Source of the DNA: Ascidiaceihabitans sp.
GTDB taxonomy: Bacteria > Pseudomonadota > Alphaproteobacteria > Rhodobacterales > Rhodobacteraceae
DNA length: 64,000 nt
NCBI GenBank assembly: GCA_028825475.1
Contig: JAPKAB010000008.1
Coordinates: 32,498 to 96,497 of the forward strand
Direction: 5' to 3'
This document shows positions 26,362-35,251 of the stretch, one piece after another. The first letter of the stretch is position 1. Each line of letters opens with the position of its first letter. The notes under the pieces were generated by a model that was not told the DNA's origin, searched no databases, and saw nothing but the letters and a program-made list of their open reading frames with translations. A program made the translations under genes and the position numbers.

Positions 26362-27726
26362 TTAGTTGGCGCGTAGAAAACCGCCAATGTTTTGTTTTGC
26401 TATCGTGCGGGCAACCAAGATGGCACCGATCCATCCAGTACAAACTGCAGCGGCAATACCCAACCAAACGCCCCAAACACTGAAATCTAAGATGCCAATG
26501 AAAATCCATATAAAGAAACCAACAGCGAAGCCTTGGCGATAAATGCTAAGCCACAGGGTCCAGATGGGTTTTTTCAACGCTTGAAGAAGTGAATTGATTG
26601 AGAAGAGCATCATATAAATTGGGAACAAAAAACCATCCACATGCAGATAGCTGGTTCCGATCGCGATCACTTCGGGATCTTTTGTAAAGGTCGACATTAA
26701 CATCGAACCACCCAACCAGAATATTGGTGCCGCAATGGCGGTCATTGCAAAGCCTAGCTTCCAACAGAAAATCAGCGCTTCGCGCACGCGGTCAAATTCT
26801 TTGGCACCAAAGTTCTGCCCCGCGATGGGCAGTAACGCCCCCGTCATACCCAGAACAGGCAATAACAAGATTTGTTCAATCCGCAGCGCAACGCCATAGG
26901 CGGCAATGGCTGGTTCGCCAAAACCCTTAAGGGCATATTGAACAACAAAACTGGAAAAGAACATCACCATCATCGCCATTGTGGCAGGTAACATTTGCCC
27001 AAGGATGCTCCGAAAACTCTCCAAGTCAGGTTTGAATTCAGAGAGCAAAACGCCCTGCATAACATCAAGTTTGAAAATCTGACGCAGGATAAAAATCATC
27101 ACACCTGTCTGGCTGATGACGGTGGCCAAGGCGATGCCGTTGAACCCCATGCCACCCCACACGCCCGGTATGCCAAACATCAACAGCGGGTTCAAAATGA
27201 CGTTGGCAAAGAACGCCCCCATCAAGGCGCGCTGCAATGAACGGGAGTCGCCATGCGCTTGCAAAATTCCGTTGCCACCGTAGGCAAGCATGAAACCGGG
27301 CAGGGCCACAATCAACCAGTGGAAATAACCAATGCCTGCATCTCGGTAGCCACCGGGCTCAGATACGATTTCGATCAACTTAGGGCCAAGCCATAGGGCA
27401 ACGACCATAAAGATTGCAGTGACGATCACGCCAAAGGTAAGGCCCTGTGCTGCCAGTTTACGTGTGCCAGATGTATCTTTTGCACCCTTTGCGTTGCTGA
27501 CCAGCGCGCTTAGGCCCGATCCCAATCCAAAGCCTACAGCCAAAAAGATAAAGAACGCCTGATAACCAATAGCTAAGCCAGCTTGTGCCTCTGTCGAAAG
27601 GCGACCTGCATAGTATACATCAACCACGTTGTAGAGCGTGGCGAACAACATGCCTAAAGCGGCAGGTATAGCGAGGTTCTTAAAGTGCAGGACCATTGGG
27701 CCTGTCGTTAGGTCGTCCTGCGCCAT
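26362..27726 (-). CDS. MATE family efflux transporter
   Basis: A 454-residue, 12-helix protein of the MATE/DinF multidrug exporter family: the N-terminal segment LAIPAALGMLFATLYNVVDVYYAG and its repeat in the second half (QILLLPVLGMTGALLPIAGQN) are typical. Substrates cannot be predicted. It begins 2 bases after the stop of an ABC-importer permease and is likely in the same transcript, an uncommon pairing of an importer with an exporter. Confidence 0.9.
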   Translation of the reverse strand: MAQDDLTTGPMVLHFKNLAIPAALGMLFATLYNVVDVYYAGRLSTEAQAGLAIGYQAFFIFLAVGFGLGSGLSALVSNAKGAKDTSGTRKLAAQGLTFGVIVTAIFMVVALWLGPKLIEIVSEPGGYRDAGIGYFHWLIVALPGFMLAYGGNGILQAHGDSRSLQRALMGAFFANVILNPLLMFGIPGVWGGMGFNGIALATVISQTGVMIFILRQIFKLDVMQGVLLSEFKPDLESFRSILGQMLPATMAMMVMFFSSFVVQYALKGFGEPAIAAYGVALRIEQILLLPVLGMTGALLPIAGQNFGAKEFDRVREALIFCWKLGFAMTAIAAPIFWLGGSMLMSTFTKDPEVIAIGTSYLHVDGFLFPIYMMLFSINSLLQALKKPIWTLWLSIYRQGFAVGFFIWIFIGILDFSVWGVWLGIAAAVCTGWIGAILVARTIAKQNIGGFLRAN

Positions 27727-27728
27727 TT

Positions 27729-28466
27729 TTAGGCCTCGCTGCTGTTCATGCGTCTCTCAAGCCACCGAACGCCAGCGGATACAATCAAAATCAACACAAG
27801 ATATTCCAGCACAAGAATCGTGTAGATCTCAAGTGGGCGGTATTCTGATACGACCAACTCGTTCGCCTTGCGGGTCAACTCCTGCATCCCGATGACTGAC
27901 ACCAATGATGACATCTTCAACATATAGACCAATTGATTGCCCAATGCCGGCAGGATGCGACGGATCGCTTGAGGCAGGATCACATAGCGCATCGTATCGC
28001 GGTAATTCAGCGAGATAGACTGCGCGGCCTCGTATTGGCCTTTGCTGATCGACTGAATGCCTGCGCGAAAAATCTCAGCTTGAAAGGCGCTGTCGGACAG
28101 GGCCAAGGCAAAGACGCCAGCCCAGAAGACGTTCAACGTGATACCGCTCAACTGGGGTAAGCCGTAATAAACCCACAGGATCAGAACAAGGATTGGAACC
28201 GCGCGCACGATTTCAACATAGGTGCGATTAAACGCACGCCATGCTTTCTTTTCCGACAGACCGGGCAGGGCGACCAACAGACCGACGATGACGGAAATGA
28301 TGATCGCTGTTAGGGACATCAGAATCGTGTTGTAGGCACCTGTTGCCATAAAGCGCAGGTTGTTGGCACCATTGGTTGTAGTGGGATCGACAACGTACCA
28401 CCCCCAGTTTCCAGAACACCCAGATAGGATCAAAAGAAGGGGCAGAAGGACAATAACGCGTTTCAT
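27729..28466 (-). CDS. Amino-acid-type ABC transporter permease
   Basis: A 245-aa HisM/GlnP-type permease with the EAA loop in EAAQSISLNYRDTMRYVILPQA (about 163-184) and five predicted membrane helices. The extreme N-terminus reads LLPLLLILSGCSGNWGWYVV, which looks like a lipoprotein signal with lipobox LSGC ahead of an ordinary permease domain; this is odd for an inner-membrane permease and may simply be the first helix. It lies between the ATPase gene and the MATE gene. No second permease is present, so a homodimer is likely. Confidence 0.9.
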   Translation of the reverse strand: MKRVIVLLPLLLILSGCSGNWGWYVVDPTTTNGANNLRFMATGAYNTILMSLTAIIISVIVGLLVALPGLSEKKAWRAFNRTYVEIVRAVPILVLILWVYYGLPQLSGITLNVFWAGVFALALSDSAFQAEIFRAGIQSISKGQYEAAQSISLNYRDTMRYVILPQAIRRILPALGNQLVYMLKMSSLVSVIGMQELTRKANELVVSEYRPLEIYTILVLEYLVLILIVSAGVRWLERRMNSSEA

Positions 28467-28477
28467 TTCAACTGCTC

Positions 28478-29224
28478 CTAGTGGTTCAAAATTTGTTTGA
28501 TGAATGCGGCAAAGCGATCAGACTTTGGTGCTGTAAAGACATCTTCGGCGGTGCCGACTTCGACGATCTCACCTTTGTCCATGAACACCATCTTATCAGC
28601 CACACGGCGGGCAAACCCCATTTCGTGCGTTACGACGATCATTGTCATTCCGCTGGTCGCCAGCTCGGTCATTACGTCCAACACTTCTGCGATCATTTCG
28701 GGATCGAGGGCAGATGTGGGTTCATCAAACAACATGATCCGCGGTTCCATGCACAGGCTGCGGGCAATCGCGACGCGTTGTTGTTGACCACCAGAAAGTT
28801 GGCGTGGCAGCTTATCTGCCTGATCGGGGATTTGGACGCGCTCAAGATACAGCATGGCGCGTGCCTTGGCCTCGTCCTCTGACAAACCAAGTACGCGGCG
28901 TGGTCCCAATGTCAGGTTCTCAAGGACGGTCAAATGTGGAAATAGATTGAACTGTTGAAAAACCATCCCAACGGTGCCGCGAATTTTATCAAGACTGTCT
29001 TGGCTTTGGGTGAGGGTCACACCATCAACAACGATCTCACCGGCCTCATGGGCCTCAAGGCGGTTGATGCAGCGGATCAGGGTGGACTTTCCAGACCCAG
29101 ATGGCCCGCAAATCACAACACGTTCGCCCAGCTTCACATCAAGCGACACGTCTTTCAACGCTTGGAAATCGCCAAAGTGTTTCGACACTCCACGCATCTC
29201 GATTAGATTTGGTTGATCAGTCAT
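28478..29224 (-). CDS. Amino-acid-type ABC transporter ATPase
   Basis: A 248-residue PAAT-family ATPase with Walker [10 protein letters not shown] (about 39-47), Q-loop [15 protein letters not shown], signature LSGGQQQR, Walker [16 protein letters not shown] and switch histidine [10 protein letters not shown]. It energises the neighbouring permease. It diverges from the binding-protein gene at 29355, and the 130-base gap carries candidate operators. Confidence 0.94.
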   Translation of the reverse strand: MTDQPNLIEMRGVSKHFGDFQALKDVSLDVKLGERVVICGPSGSGKSTLIRCINRLEAHEAGEIVVDGVTLTQSQDSLDKIRGTVGMVFQQFNLFPHLTVLENLTLGPRRVLGLSEDEAKARAMLYLERVQIPDQADKLPRQLSGGQQQRVAIARSLCMEPRIMLFDEPTSALDPEMIAEVLDVMTELATSGMTMIVVTHEMGFARRVADKMVFMDKGEIVEVGTAEDVFTAPKSDRFAAFIKQILNH

Positions 29225-29253
29225 AAACGAGATAACTTTCTAATGTTCACAGT

Positions 29254-29293
29254 TTCGTTAACGAATTGGCACCAAAAAATAGTTTCTTGGCAC
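29254..29293. promoter_or_regulatory. Palindrome and direct repeats in the divergent ABC transporter promoter region
   Basis: TTCGTTAACGAA at 29254-29265 is a perfect 12-base palindrome. It abuts TTGGCAC at 29266-29272, which recurs at 29287-29293, 21 bases (two helical turns) away. All lie between the divergent ATPase and binding-protein genes, a natural place for a shared operator. No regulator is encoded next to it. Confidence 0.45.
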
Positions 29294-29354
29294 TAGGACT
29301 TTCCAATCCTATCTGGCAAGCTAGCTATCAATCACCGTTTGAAAAGGGAAACAA

Positions 29355-30134
29355 ATGAAAATATTTAAAATTGCAGCAACCGCAGTCATTTTGGCCGCGA
29401 GCTCAGTCCAAGCAAACGCGCAATCCGCGCTAAGCGAAATCCTATCCGGTGGTGTTCTAAAAGTTGGAACAACGGGTGACTGGAACCCGATGTCCATGCG
29501 TGACATCGCGACAAACACATATGAGGGCTACGACATCGACGTTATGACAGCTTTGGCTGCCGATTTGGGCGTTGAAGTTGAGTTCGTACCAACAGACTGG
29601 AAAACACTGGTCGCAGGCGTAACATCCGGTCAGTACCACATCACCGGTTCTGCATCTGTATCACCAGCACGCGCAAAAGCCGCTGGTTATTCCGACAGCT
29701 ACTTCTCATTGGCAACAGTGCCATTGACGCTGAAGAAAAACGCAGACCGTTTCAACAGCTGGGACGATCTGAACAAAGCAGACGTTTCTGTTGCGGCCAC
29801 CTTGGGCACAACACAAGAAACACAAGTGAAGCAGTACTTTCCAGACGCAAAACACCGCATCGTCGAAGCACCAGCACGTGATTTCCAAGAAGTGTTGTCA
29901 GGCCGTGCAGACGCAAACATCACGTCAAACGTCGAAGCAAACAAATTGGTTGCTCAGTATGACCAACTGATGATCGTGCCAGTGGCTGAAGGCCGTTCAC
30001 CAACACCAATCGCGATGTTGTTGCCACAAGCAGACCAAGTGTGGATCAACTACGTGAACACGTGGATTACATTGAAGCAAGAGCAAGGCTTCTTTGACGA
30101 ATTGGGCGTGAAATGGCAGCTGTTGGCTGAATAA
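29355..30134 (+). CDS. Periplasmic substrate-binding protein (SBP family 3)
   Basis: A 259-residue precursor with signal peptide (about residues 1-22, cut after ANA) and an SBP_bac_3 domain. Features include VGTTGDWNPMS near 37, EGYDIDVMTALAADLGVEVEFV and SGRADANITSNVEA. The TTGD start and overall length also resemble periplasmic cyclohexadienyl dehydratase (PheC-type), so an enzymatic role is possible; the divergent ABC permease and ATPase make a transport role more likely. A strong terminator follows. Confidence 0.82.
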   Translation: MKIFKIAATAVILAASSVQANAQSALSEILSGGVLKVGTTGDWNPMSMRDIATNTYEGYDIDVMTALAADLGVEVEFVPTDWKTLVAGVTSGQYHITGSASVSPARAKAAGYSDSYFSLATVPLTLKKNADRFNSWDDLNKADVSVAATLGTTQETQVKQYFPDAKHRIVEAPARDFQEVLSGRADANITSNVEANKLVAQYDQLMIVPVAEGRSPTPIAMLLPQADQVWINYVNTWITLKQEQGFFDELGVKWQLLAE

Positions 30135-30152
30135 TCGCACTCTATTACTATC

Positions 30153-30183
30153 GGGTCAGTCGTTTGTTCGGCTGGCCCTTTTT
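30153..30183 (+). terminator. Terminator after the substrate-binding protein gene
   Basis: Stem GGGTCAGTCG / CGGCTGGCCC (10 pairs, two of them G-U), 6-base loop, then TTTTT. It lies 20 bases past the stop codon at 30134 and ahead of the GST gene. Confidence 0.8.
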
Positions 30184-30206
30184 CATTTCTGACAGGCTGG
30201 TTTGAT

Positions 30207-30860
30207 ATGCTGACTATATACACCGTTCCCGTTGCGACCTACTGCGCCAAGCTGCGCGTTATGATGCGCCACAAGTCGATCGCGTGGGAAGAACTGCCGC
30301 CCCCAGGTGGCTACGGTTCAGCAGAATACAAAGCGATCGTGCCATCAGGCAATTTGCCCGCAATGATCCATGATGGATTTATGTTGTCGGATTCCGAGGC
30401 AATTGCTGAATACCTGAATGAAGCCTTCCCTCAGGCGCCAATGCTGCCTGACACAGTCCAGCTACGCGCCAAAGCACGTGAGAAGGGGCGTTTCCATGAT
30501 ACGCGTTTAGAGCCCTCAGTACGTGCCCTCTATGCCCAAGTGGCTTACGAGACCCGCGACGCAGAAGCCGTTAAAGCTGGCGGTGCTGCTATTTCCAAAC
30601 ACCTTGAGGCCTTGGCGCTTTTGATTAGCGATCCAACCCTACCAACGGATAAGCTGTGGTTGTGCGATTGTGGGTTTGCAGTGACCTTCGCATGGATCAA
30701 AGCGTTTCAAGCGGCATTCAATCTGCCGGTTGTTTGGCCTGAAACTATCGTCGCCTATGAGGCGCGCATCCATCAGTATGCAGCGGTATCAGACGAGCTG
30801 ACGCACTATAAGCCAGCGATGGATGACTATCTCCAAAAGGCAAAGCCACCCGCCGCCTAA
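30207..30860 (+). CDS. Glutathione S-transferase family protein
   Basis: A 217-aa protein with the thioredoxin-like N-domain (TIYTVPVATYCAKLRVMM, with C in the TYC position used by zeta/omega-like GSTs), the PSGNLPAMI cis-proline segment and the glutathione-contacting DSEAIAEYL near residue 72, followed by an all-helical C-domain. Substrate unknown. It stands alone between the binding-protein terminator and the ribosomal operon. Confidence 0.87.
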   Translation: MLTIYTVPVATYCAKLRVMMRHKSIAWEELPPPGGYGSAEYKAIVPSGNLPAMIHDGFMLSDSEAIAEYLNEAFPQAPMLPDTVQLRAKAREKGRFHDTRLEPSVRALYAQVAYETRDAEAVKAGGAAISKHLEALALLISDPTLPTDKLWLCDCGFAVTFAWIKAFQAAFNLPVVWPETIVAYEARIHQYAAVSDELTHYKPAMDDYLQKAKPPAA

Positions 30861-30889
30861 GGTTTCTTTGGGATTCGCCCAACAATTAC

Positions 30890-30918
30890 TTGCTTTCATC
30901 CGCGACTCGACCTAAACG
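30890..30918 (+). promoter_or_regulatory. Candidate promoter of the rpsJ (S10) operon
   Basis: TTGCTT and TAAACG are separated by 17 bases, about 125 bases before the rpsJ start. It is the best sigma70-like pair in the 183-base gap between the GST gene and rpsJ. The long leader would fit ribosomal autoregulation, but I see no clear S10-leader fold. Confidence 0.4.
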
Positions 30919-31043
30919 CGGCCAAGTTCTGTTGGGGTGTGCTTTTGCGCGCCCTTCTCAGTTCTTTACAAAGACGCGATGAAGGTGTGCGGTGAGCGTA
31001 CATCCTCCTCTCCGATCTAAGCCCTAGTTAGGGATGATGACAA

Positions 31044-31361
31044 ATGGCACAAAGCCAAAATATCCGCATCCGTTTGAAGGCGTTTGATTACCGCGTGTTG
31101 GATTCGTCCACACAGGAAATCGTAAACACCGCTAAACGTACCGGTGCATCTATTCGCGGCCCAATTCCGCTGCCGAATAAGATTGAAAAATTCACAGTTC
31201 TACGTGGTCCACACGTTGACAAAAAATCCCGTGACCAATTTGAAATCCGCACGCACAAGCGCTTGCTGGATATCATTGATCCGACTCCACAAACGGTAGA
31301 CGCGCTGATGAAGCTCGACCTTGCCGCTGGTGTGGACGTCGAGATCAAGTTGCAGTCTTAA
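31044..31361 (+). CDS. rpsJ: 30S ribosomal protein S10
   Basis: 105 aa with family landmarks [28 protein letters not shown] and the long loop [20 protein letters not shown] that contacts 16S rRNA. It also acts with NusB in antitermination. It opens the S10-spc-alpha ribosomal block. No tuf gene precedes it; in many alphaproteobacteria tuf lies directly upstream. Confidence 0.98.
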   Translation: MAQSQNIRIRLKAFDYRVLDSSTQEIVNTAKRTGASIRGPIPLPNKIEKFTVLRGPHVDKKSRDQFEIRTHKRLLDIIDPTPQTVDALMKLDLAAGVDVEIKLQS

Positions 31362-31375
31362 GGGGGGTATTGATT

Positions 31376-32098
31376 ATGCGCTCTGGAGTACTCGCAAAGA
31401 AATTGGGCATGACCCGCTTGTTCATGGAAGATGGTAAACAGATCCCTGTTACTGTTCTTCAATTGGACGGCCTTCAGGTTGTGACACAACGGACAATGGA
31501 AAAAGACGGCTACACAGCTGTTCAACTTGGTGCAGGTACGCCCAAGGTGAAACGTGTAAGCAAAGCCATGCGCGGCCACTACGCTGCACAAAAGGTTGAG
31601 CCAAAGCGTAAGCTGGTCGAATTCCGTGTTTCCGAAGATAACTTGATCAGCGTCGGTGAAGAACTGTCCGCTGAACATTACCTTGACGGTCAAAAAGTTG
31701 ACGTATCAGGCACATCCATTGGTAAAGGTTTCCAAGGTGCCATGAAGCGTCACAACTTTGGTGGCTTGCGCGCGACGCACGGTGTTTCCGTGTCTCACCG
31801 TTCGCACGGTTCCACTGGTCAGTGTCAAGATCCTGGTAAAGTTTTCAAAGGCAAGAAAATGGCCGGTCACATGGGCGCAGCTCGTGTAACTACGCAAAAT
31901 CTTGAAGTTGTAAAAACTGACGCAGAACGTGGCTTGATCATGATCAAAGGCGCCGTTCCTGGCTCCAAAGGTGGTTGGGTTACAGTTAAAGATTCTGTGA
32001 AAAAGAAATTGCCTGATGGCGTGCCTTTCCCGGCCGCTTTGAAATCAGCAGCTGCAGCGGCACCAGCCGAAGCGCCTGCGGAAGGTGGTGAAGCATGA
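31376..32098 (+). CDS. rplC: 50S ribosomal protein L3
   Basis: 240 aa, starting at the ATG preceded by AGGGGGG; an in-frame TTG 6 bases earlier is not needed. The basic central loop with [22 protein letters not shown] reaches the peptidyl-transferase centre. The C-terminus carries an Ala/Pro/Glu tail of about 20 residues, common in this group. It overlaps rplD by 4 bases. Confidence 0.98.
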   Translation: MRSGVLAKKLGMTRLFMEDGKQIPVTVLQLDGLQVVTQRTMEKDGYTAVQLGAGTPKVKRVSKAMRGHYAAQKVEPKRKLVEFRVSEDNLISVGEELSAEHYLDGQKVDVSGTSIGKGFQGAMKRHNFGGLRATHGVSVSHRSHGSTGQCQDPGKVFKGKKMAGHMGAARVTTQNLEVVKTDAERGLIMIKGAVPGSKGGWVTVKDSVKKKLPDGVPFPAALKSAAAAAPAEAPAEGGEA

Positions 32099-32712
32099 AA
32101 CTTGACGTAATCAAACTGGACGGCACATCTGCTGGTACTCTGGATTTGGACGAGGCCCTGTTTGGTCTTGAGCCACGTGCAGACATCTTGCACCGTGTTG
32201 TTCGCTGGCAGCGCAACAATGCGCAAGCTGGTACACACAAGGTTAAGACACGTTCAGAAGTGAACTACTCTACCAAGAAGATCTATCGTCAGAAAGGTAC
32301 CGGCGGCGCTCGTCACGGTGCACGTTCTGCTCCGATCTTCCGCGGTGGTGGTGTTTACAAAGGTCCAGTTGTGCGTTCGCACGGCCACGATCTTACTAAA
32401 AAGTTCCGTAAATTGGGTCTATGTCACGCATTGTCCGCCAAAGCCAAAGCCGGCGAATTGGTAATCATTGAAGACGTAAACACTGATGGCAAAACATCTG
32501 CTCTTGCTAAGGCTGTTAAAAACCTTGGTTGGAAACGTGCGTTGATCATCGACGGTGCTTCTGTGAACGAAGATTTCTTGAAAGCGTCACGCAACATTGA
32601 AGGTTTGGATATCCTACCGACAATGGGTGCAAACGTATTTGATATCCTAAAGCGTGATACACTTGTCATCACGAAATCTGGGATCGAAGCACTGGAGGCT
32701 CGACTGAAATGA
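32095..32712 (+). CDS. rplD: 50S ribosomal protein L4
   Basis: 205 aa; binds 23S rRNA domain I and lines the exit tunnel through the extended loop [26 protein letters not shown]. In other bacteria L4 represses its own S10 operon. It overlaps both rplC and rplW by 4 bases. Confidence 0.98.
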   Translation: MKLDVIKLDGTSAGTLDLDEALFGLEPRADILHRVVRWQRNNAQAGTHKVKTRSEVNYSTKKIYRQKGTGGARHGARSAPIFRGGGVYKGPVVRSHGHDLTKKFRKLGLCHALSAKAKAGELVIIEDVNTDGKTSALAKAVKNLGWKRALIIDGASVNEDFLKASRNIEGLDILPTMGANVFDILKRDTLVITKSGIEALEARLK

Positions 32713-33005
32713 GCACTAAGGCAGAACATTACGACGTAATCCGTAAACCGATTATCACAGAAAAAGCGACACGTGCTTCTGAAGCAAACGCTGTTGTTTT
32801 CGAAGTGGCAATCGACAGCAACAAACCAATGATCAAAGCGGCTGTTGAAGCTCTCTTTGGTGTAAAGGTTAAGGCCGTGAACACCGCGATCACTAAAGGT
32901 AAAGTGAAACGGTTCCGCGGTGCGCTGGGTCGTCGGAAAGACGTGAAAAAGGCGTATGTGACTCTCGAAGAGGGTAACTCCATCGACGTCTCAACTGGGC
33001 TGTAA
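32709..33005 (+). CDS. rplW: 50S ribosomal protein L23
   Basis: 98 aa; docking site for trigger factor and SRP at the exit tunnel. Complete, from [14 protein letters not shown] to the C-terminal segment [19 protein letters not shown]. The last 129 bases (32877-33005) have a diverged second copy at 34095-34223. A terminator follows at once, so L23 ends its transcript here rather than running into rplB as is usual. Confidence 0.98.
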   Translation: MSTKAEHYDVIRKPIITEKATRASEANAVVFEVAIDSNKPMIKAAVEALFGVKVKAVNTAITKGKVKRFRGALGRRKDVKKAYVTLEEGNSIDVSTGL

Positions 33006-33065
33006 GCTTAGTTAAAACAATTTGGGGAAACCCCGTCTGTGTAAGCAGGCGGGGTTTTTCTGTTT
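32877..33065 (+). repeat. Direct repeat copy 1: rplW 3' end plus terminator
   Basis: This segment, the last 43 codons of rplW (stop included) and about 60 bases beyond, matches 34095-34283 without gaps. By eye the coding part differs at 14 of 129 bases and the downstream part at about 14 of 62. The two copies flank the lpxL-like gene. Confidence 0.9.
33028..33059 (+). terminator. Terminator after rplW
   Basis: Stem CCCCGTCTG / CAGGCGGGG with a 6-base loop, flanked by AAA and TTTTT. Its sequence is homologous, without gaps, to the terminator after the duplicated rplW tail near 34,260. Confidence 0.88.
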
Positions 33066-33208
33066 TTGAGATGTCGAACTCTGCATCGAACACAATCGGT
33101 GGTCGAGATCGGCACCCAAAAATGTTAATTATGCACTGAAAACCAAGCACTTCCACAAATTCATACGTTTTCGATTGGTATCACCGCAGAAGGCGATCAT
33201 ACGGTGCT

Positions 33209-34084
33209 ATGTTCTTTAAACCTCTCAAATCAGTGCTACACCACGCCCGCTATTTTCCGTTGTGGTCCGCGCTGACTGTTTTGCGCTGGCGTGCATTCGA
33301 TTTGCGCTCTCGCGGGTTGGGGACGACATTGGGATTGATCGTGCGTTGGTTCCCGCCGGCCACCCGCCGATTTGACCGCGAAGCAAAGCGCGTGTTCCCA
33401 GACATGAAACGCAGCGCGCGAACCAAGTTGGGCCAGTCGATGGGCCGCCAAATGGGACGTACGCTGTTTGAGATTTACCACCTCACTGAATTTCACACCC
33501 AACACCACAAGTTTGAAACCACGGGTCCAGGTTTGGACGCGATCAAAGAAGCTAGCGCCGCAGGCAAAGGTGCGATCATCGTTTCTGGGCACTTTGGCCA
33601 ATGGGAAGCTATTCGCGCTGTGGTCAAGATGAACGGTTTAGAAAGCGGCGCAGTTTATCGACCGAACAAAAACCGCCATTATGAACGACGCCTGCTTGCG
33701 GGGATCAAAGCGGGCGGGCAACCCATTTTGGCAACGGGACGGGCAGGGACCAAAGCCCTTGTGCGCCATATCCGTAGCGGTGGCATCGTTTCAATATTGA
33801 TGGATGAAAAACAAGCGGAAGGGACAGGACTGCCGTTCCTAGGCCACGACGCACTCACATCGCTATCCGCAGCACAGCTTGCGCTTAAATACGATGTGCC
33901 CTTGGTCCCCGCCTATGGAATACGGATAGGAGACGGAAACGAATTCCACGTAGAGTTCGAGGCACCCATTCCACACTCTGATCCAGTGACTATGACACGC
34001 GCATTCAACGACAGCCTGTCCGCGCGGATCATGGCGAACCCAGACCAATGGTACTGGCTGTTACGACGGTGGGACCGGACGTAA
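33209..34084 (+). CDS. LpxL/HtrB-type lipid A (lysophospholipid) acyltransferase family protein
   Basis: A 291-residue membrane-bound acyltransferase of the lauroyl/myristoyl transferase family that adds secondary acyl chains to lipid A or related lipids. The HX4E catalytic motif is seen in [11 protein letters not shown] (about 126-136), followed by [10 protein letters not shown] and the [18 protein letters not shown] block. An N-terminal amphipathic or hydrophobic segment (about 14-50) anchors it. It sits between two copies of the rplW tail inside the ribosomal operon, which suggests it arrived as an insertion. No close paralogue is in the window to compare. Confidence 0.87.
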   Translation: MFFKPLKSVLHHARYFPLWSALTVLRWRAFDLRSRGLGTTLGLIVRWFPPATRRFDREAKRVFPDMKRSARTKLGQSMGRQMGRTLFEIYHLTEFHTQHHKFETTGPGLDAIKEASAAGKGAIIVSGHFGQWEAIRAVVKMNGLESGAVYRPNKNRHYERRLLAGIKAGGQPILATGRAGTKALVRHIRSGGIVSILMDEKQAEGTGLPFLGHDALTSLSAAQLALKYDVPLVPAYGIRIGDGNEFHVEFEAPIPHSDPVTMTRAFNDSLSARIMANPDQWYWLLRRWDRT

Positions 34085-34094
34085 GGGGGATGCC

Positions 34095-34223
34095 GTGAAC
34101 ACACCGATCACTAAAGTTAAAGTGAAACGTTTCCGCGGTGCGCTGGGTCGTCGGAATGACGTTAAGAAGGCGTATGTTACACTTGAAGAAGGTAACACAA
34201 TCGACGTCTCAACTGGTCTGTAA
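34095..34223 (+). pseudogene. Diverged duplicate of the rplW 3' end (43 codons including stop)
   Basis: An in-frame, stop-terminated segment encodes [18 protein letters not shown] and the rest of the L23 C-terminus up to DVSTGL. Against the true rplW it has 13 changed codons, nine of them synonymous; the residue changes are A to P, G to V, K to N and S to T. The excess of silent changes means the copy diverged while under coding constraint, so it probably came from another rplW gene rather than decaying in place. It has no SD and no 5' half, and it ends with its own terminator. Confidence 0.9.
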
Positions 34224-34243
34224 GACTGGTTGACATGATTTGG

Positions 34244-34277
34244 AAAAACCCCGCCTGCGAGAGCAGGCGGGGTTTTT
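34244..34277 (+). terminator. Strong terminator after the rplW tail duplicate
   Basis: A perfect 15-bp stem with arms AAAAACCCCGCCTGC and GCAGGCGGGGTTTTT and a GAGA tetraloop. A-tract and T-tract on either side make it potentially bidirectional. Confidence 0.92.
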
Positions 34278-34286
34278 CTGTTTTGT

Positions 34287-34370
34287 AGGTGCGTAAGGGA
34301 TAGGGCAGGGGTTCCCCCGCCACCGCAACGGTGGGACTTATCCCGCCCTACACACTTGCGCCCAAGCGCC
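34287..34370. repeat. REP-like palindromic intergenic element
   Basis: An imperfect inverted repeat: the left arm GGTGCGTAAGGGATAGGGC is mirrored on the right by GGCGCAAGTGTGTAGGGCG (read on the minus strand), with inner GGGTTCCCCC and GGGACTTATCCC segments. The TAGGGCGGGAT core also appears near 43,115. The first residues of the next open frame (GLIPPYTLAPKR) are merely its translation. Confidence 0.55.
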
Positions 34371-35137
34371 GGCGGGTGCTACCTTTGGTTGATACTGGTA
34401 TCGGGGCCTTGCGGGTGGAAAACTTTAGAAGAACCAAACCAACTACTTTTTCGATTTTGATGGCCGCCGCTGCGGGCGTATTCGCATATTTCTTCATAGC
34501 AACCGGTTTAGGGATATTTGAAGGTGACGGAAATCTAGTCATGGCTCGTGTTGGGTATACGGTAGCCCTGACCTTGTTGATGCAGGACGTCCTCGAGGCC
34601 GAAATATATGAGTTGTCGCTGAATCCAACACCTCGAAATCCTCATTTTTGGATGAGTGCCTTCAATCTTGGCTCCTTTTGGGCCATTCTAGTCATCTTGA
34701 TGTGCTGGGACCCCATAACCGATGAACTCTATATTTTGCTGGTTTTCGCTATTGGGGGCGCGTTTTTTGGAGCGTCGATGACATTTTGGAACTTTCGTGT
34801 GCTGCGCGGGAAAAAGGTGTGGGTGAACGACAATTTTGACAGGTCGAAATGGTTGAGCCGTGGGGGCGCGTTTAAGGTTATGCACTTTAGTAGGACACCG
34901 GTCTTATTGTTGCTCTTCTACCTAATGATGGCTGGCGTTCCCAAAGGCAGCTTAGACGAAGCATATCTCATGTTTATGATGGTGTTGTGGCCGTGTTTGG
35001 TGCCCCTGCACCCTCCTGTGATGGGTGGTTTTAGGCTATTTGGAGTGGAGCGGGTGCCGTGGTCGAGATTGTTCGGAATGATCGTTTTGCTTGGTACTCT
35101 GTATGGGGCAACGATTGGTTTCGGTCCGTTCGCTTGA
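34331..35137 (+). CDS. Polytopic membrane protein, unknown family (start uncertain)
   Basis: Up to 268 aa with about seven hydrophobic segments spread over residues 40-265 and a conserved-looking polar loop after helix 4 (NFRVLRGKKVWVNDNFDRSKW). I recognise no family. The first 14 residues are encoded by a palindromic repeat and have no SD, so the true start is probably downstream: candidates are GTG at 34376, GTG at 34415 or ATG at 34460. It lies between the rplW-tail duplicate and rplB, follows a strong terminator, and so needs its own promoter. Codon use appears less G+C-biased than in its ribosomal neighbours. Confidence 0.6.
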   Translation: MGLIPPYTLAPKRRRVLPLVDTGIGALRVENFRRTKPTTFSILMAAAAGVFAYFFIATGLGIFEGDGNLVMARVGYTVALTLLMQDVLEAEIYELSLNPTPRNPHFWMSAFNLGSFWAILVILMCWDPITDELYILLVFAIGGAFFGASMTFWNFRVLRGKKVWVNDNFDRSKWLSRGGAFKVMHFSRTPVLLLLFYLMMAGVPKGSLDEAYLMFMMVLWPCLVPLHPPVMGGFRLFGVERVPWSRLFGMIVLLGTLYGATIGFGPFA

Positions 35138-35208
35138 TGCGACTGGGCTGGTTTGGCCCGTAACTGGCGAGCATTGCACTGGGATCAAAAATTCCTAACC
35201 CAAACCAC

Positions 35209-35236
35209 TTGACCCGACCCCCTGTCTTTTATAGTT
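35209..35236 (+). promoter_or_regulatory. Candidate promoter of the rplB-rpsS-rplV-rpsC-rplP block
   Basis: TTGACC and TATAGT with a 16-base spacer, about 135 bases before rplB. It would restart transcription after the interruption following rplW, where a terminator would otherwise leave rplB without a promoter. Confidence 0.6.
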
Positions 35237-35251
35237 GAAGCCAACGGTACA

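Larger units (their letters stand above)
34095..34283 (+). repeat. Direct repeat copy 2: rplW 3' end plus terminator
   Basis: Partner of 32877-33065. The pair brackets about 1.03 kb containing only the lpxL-like gene, a layout like that left by single-crossover or site-specific integration at a gene's 3' end. Confidence 0.88.
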
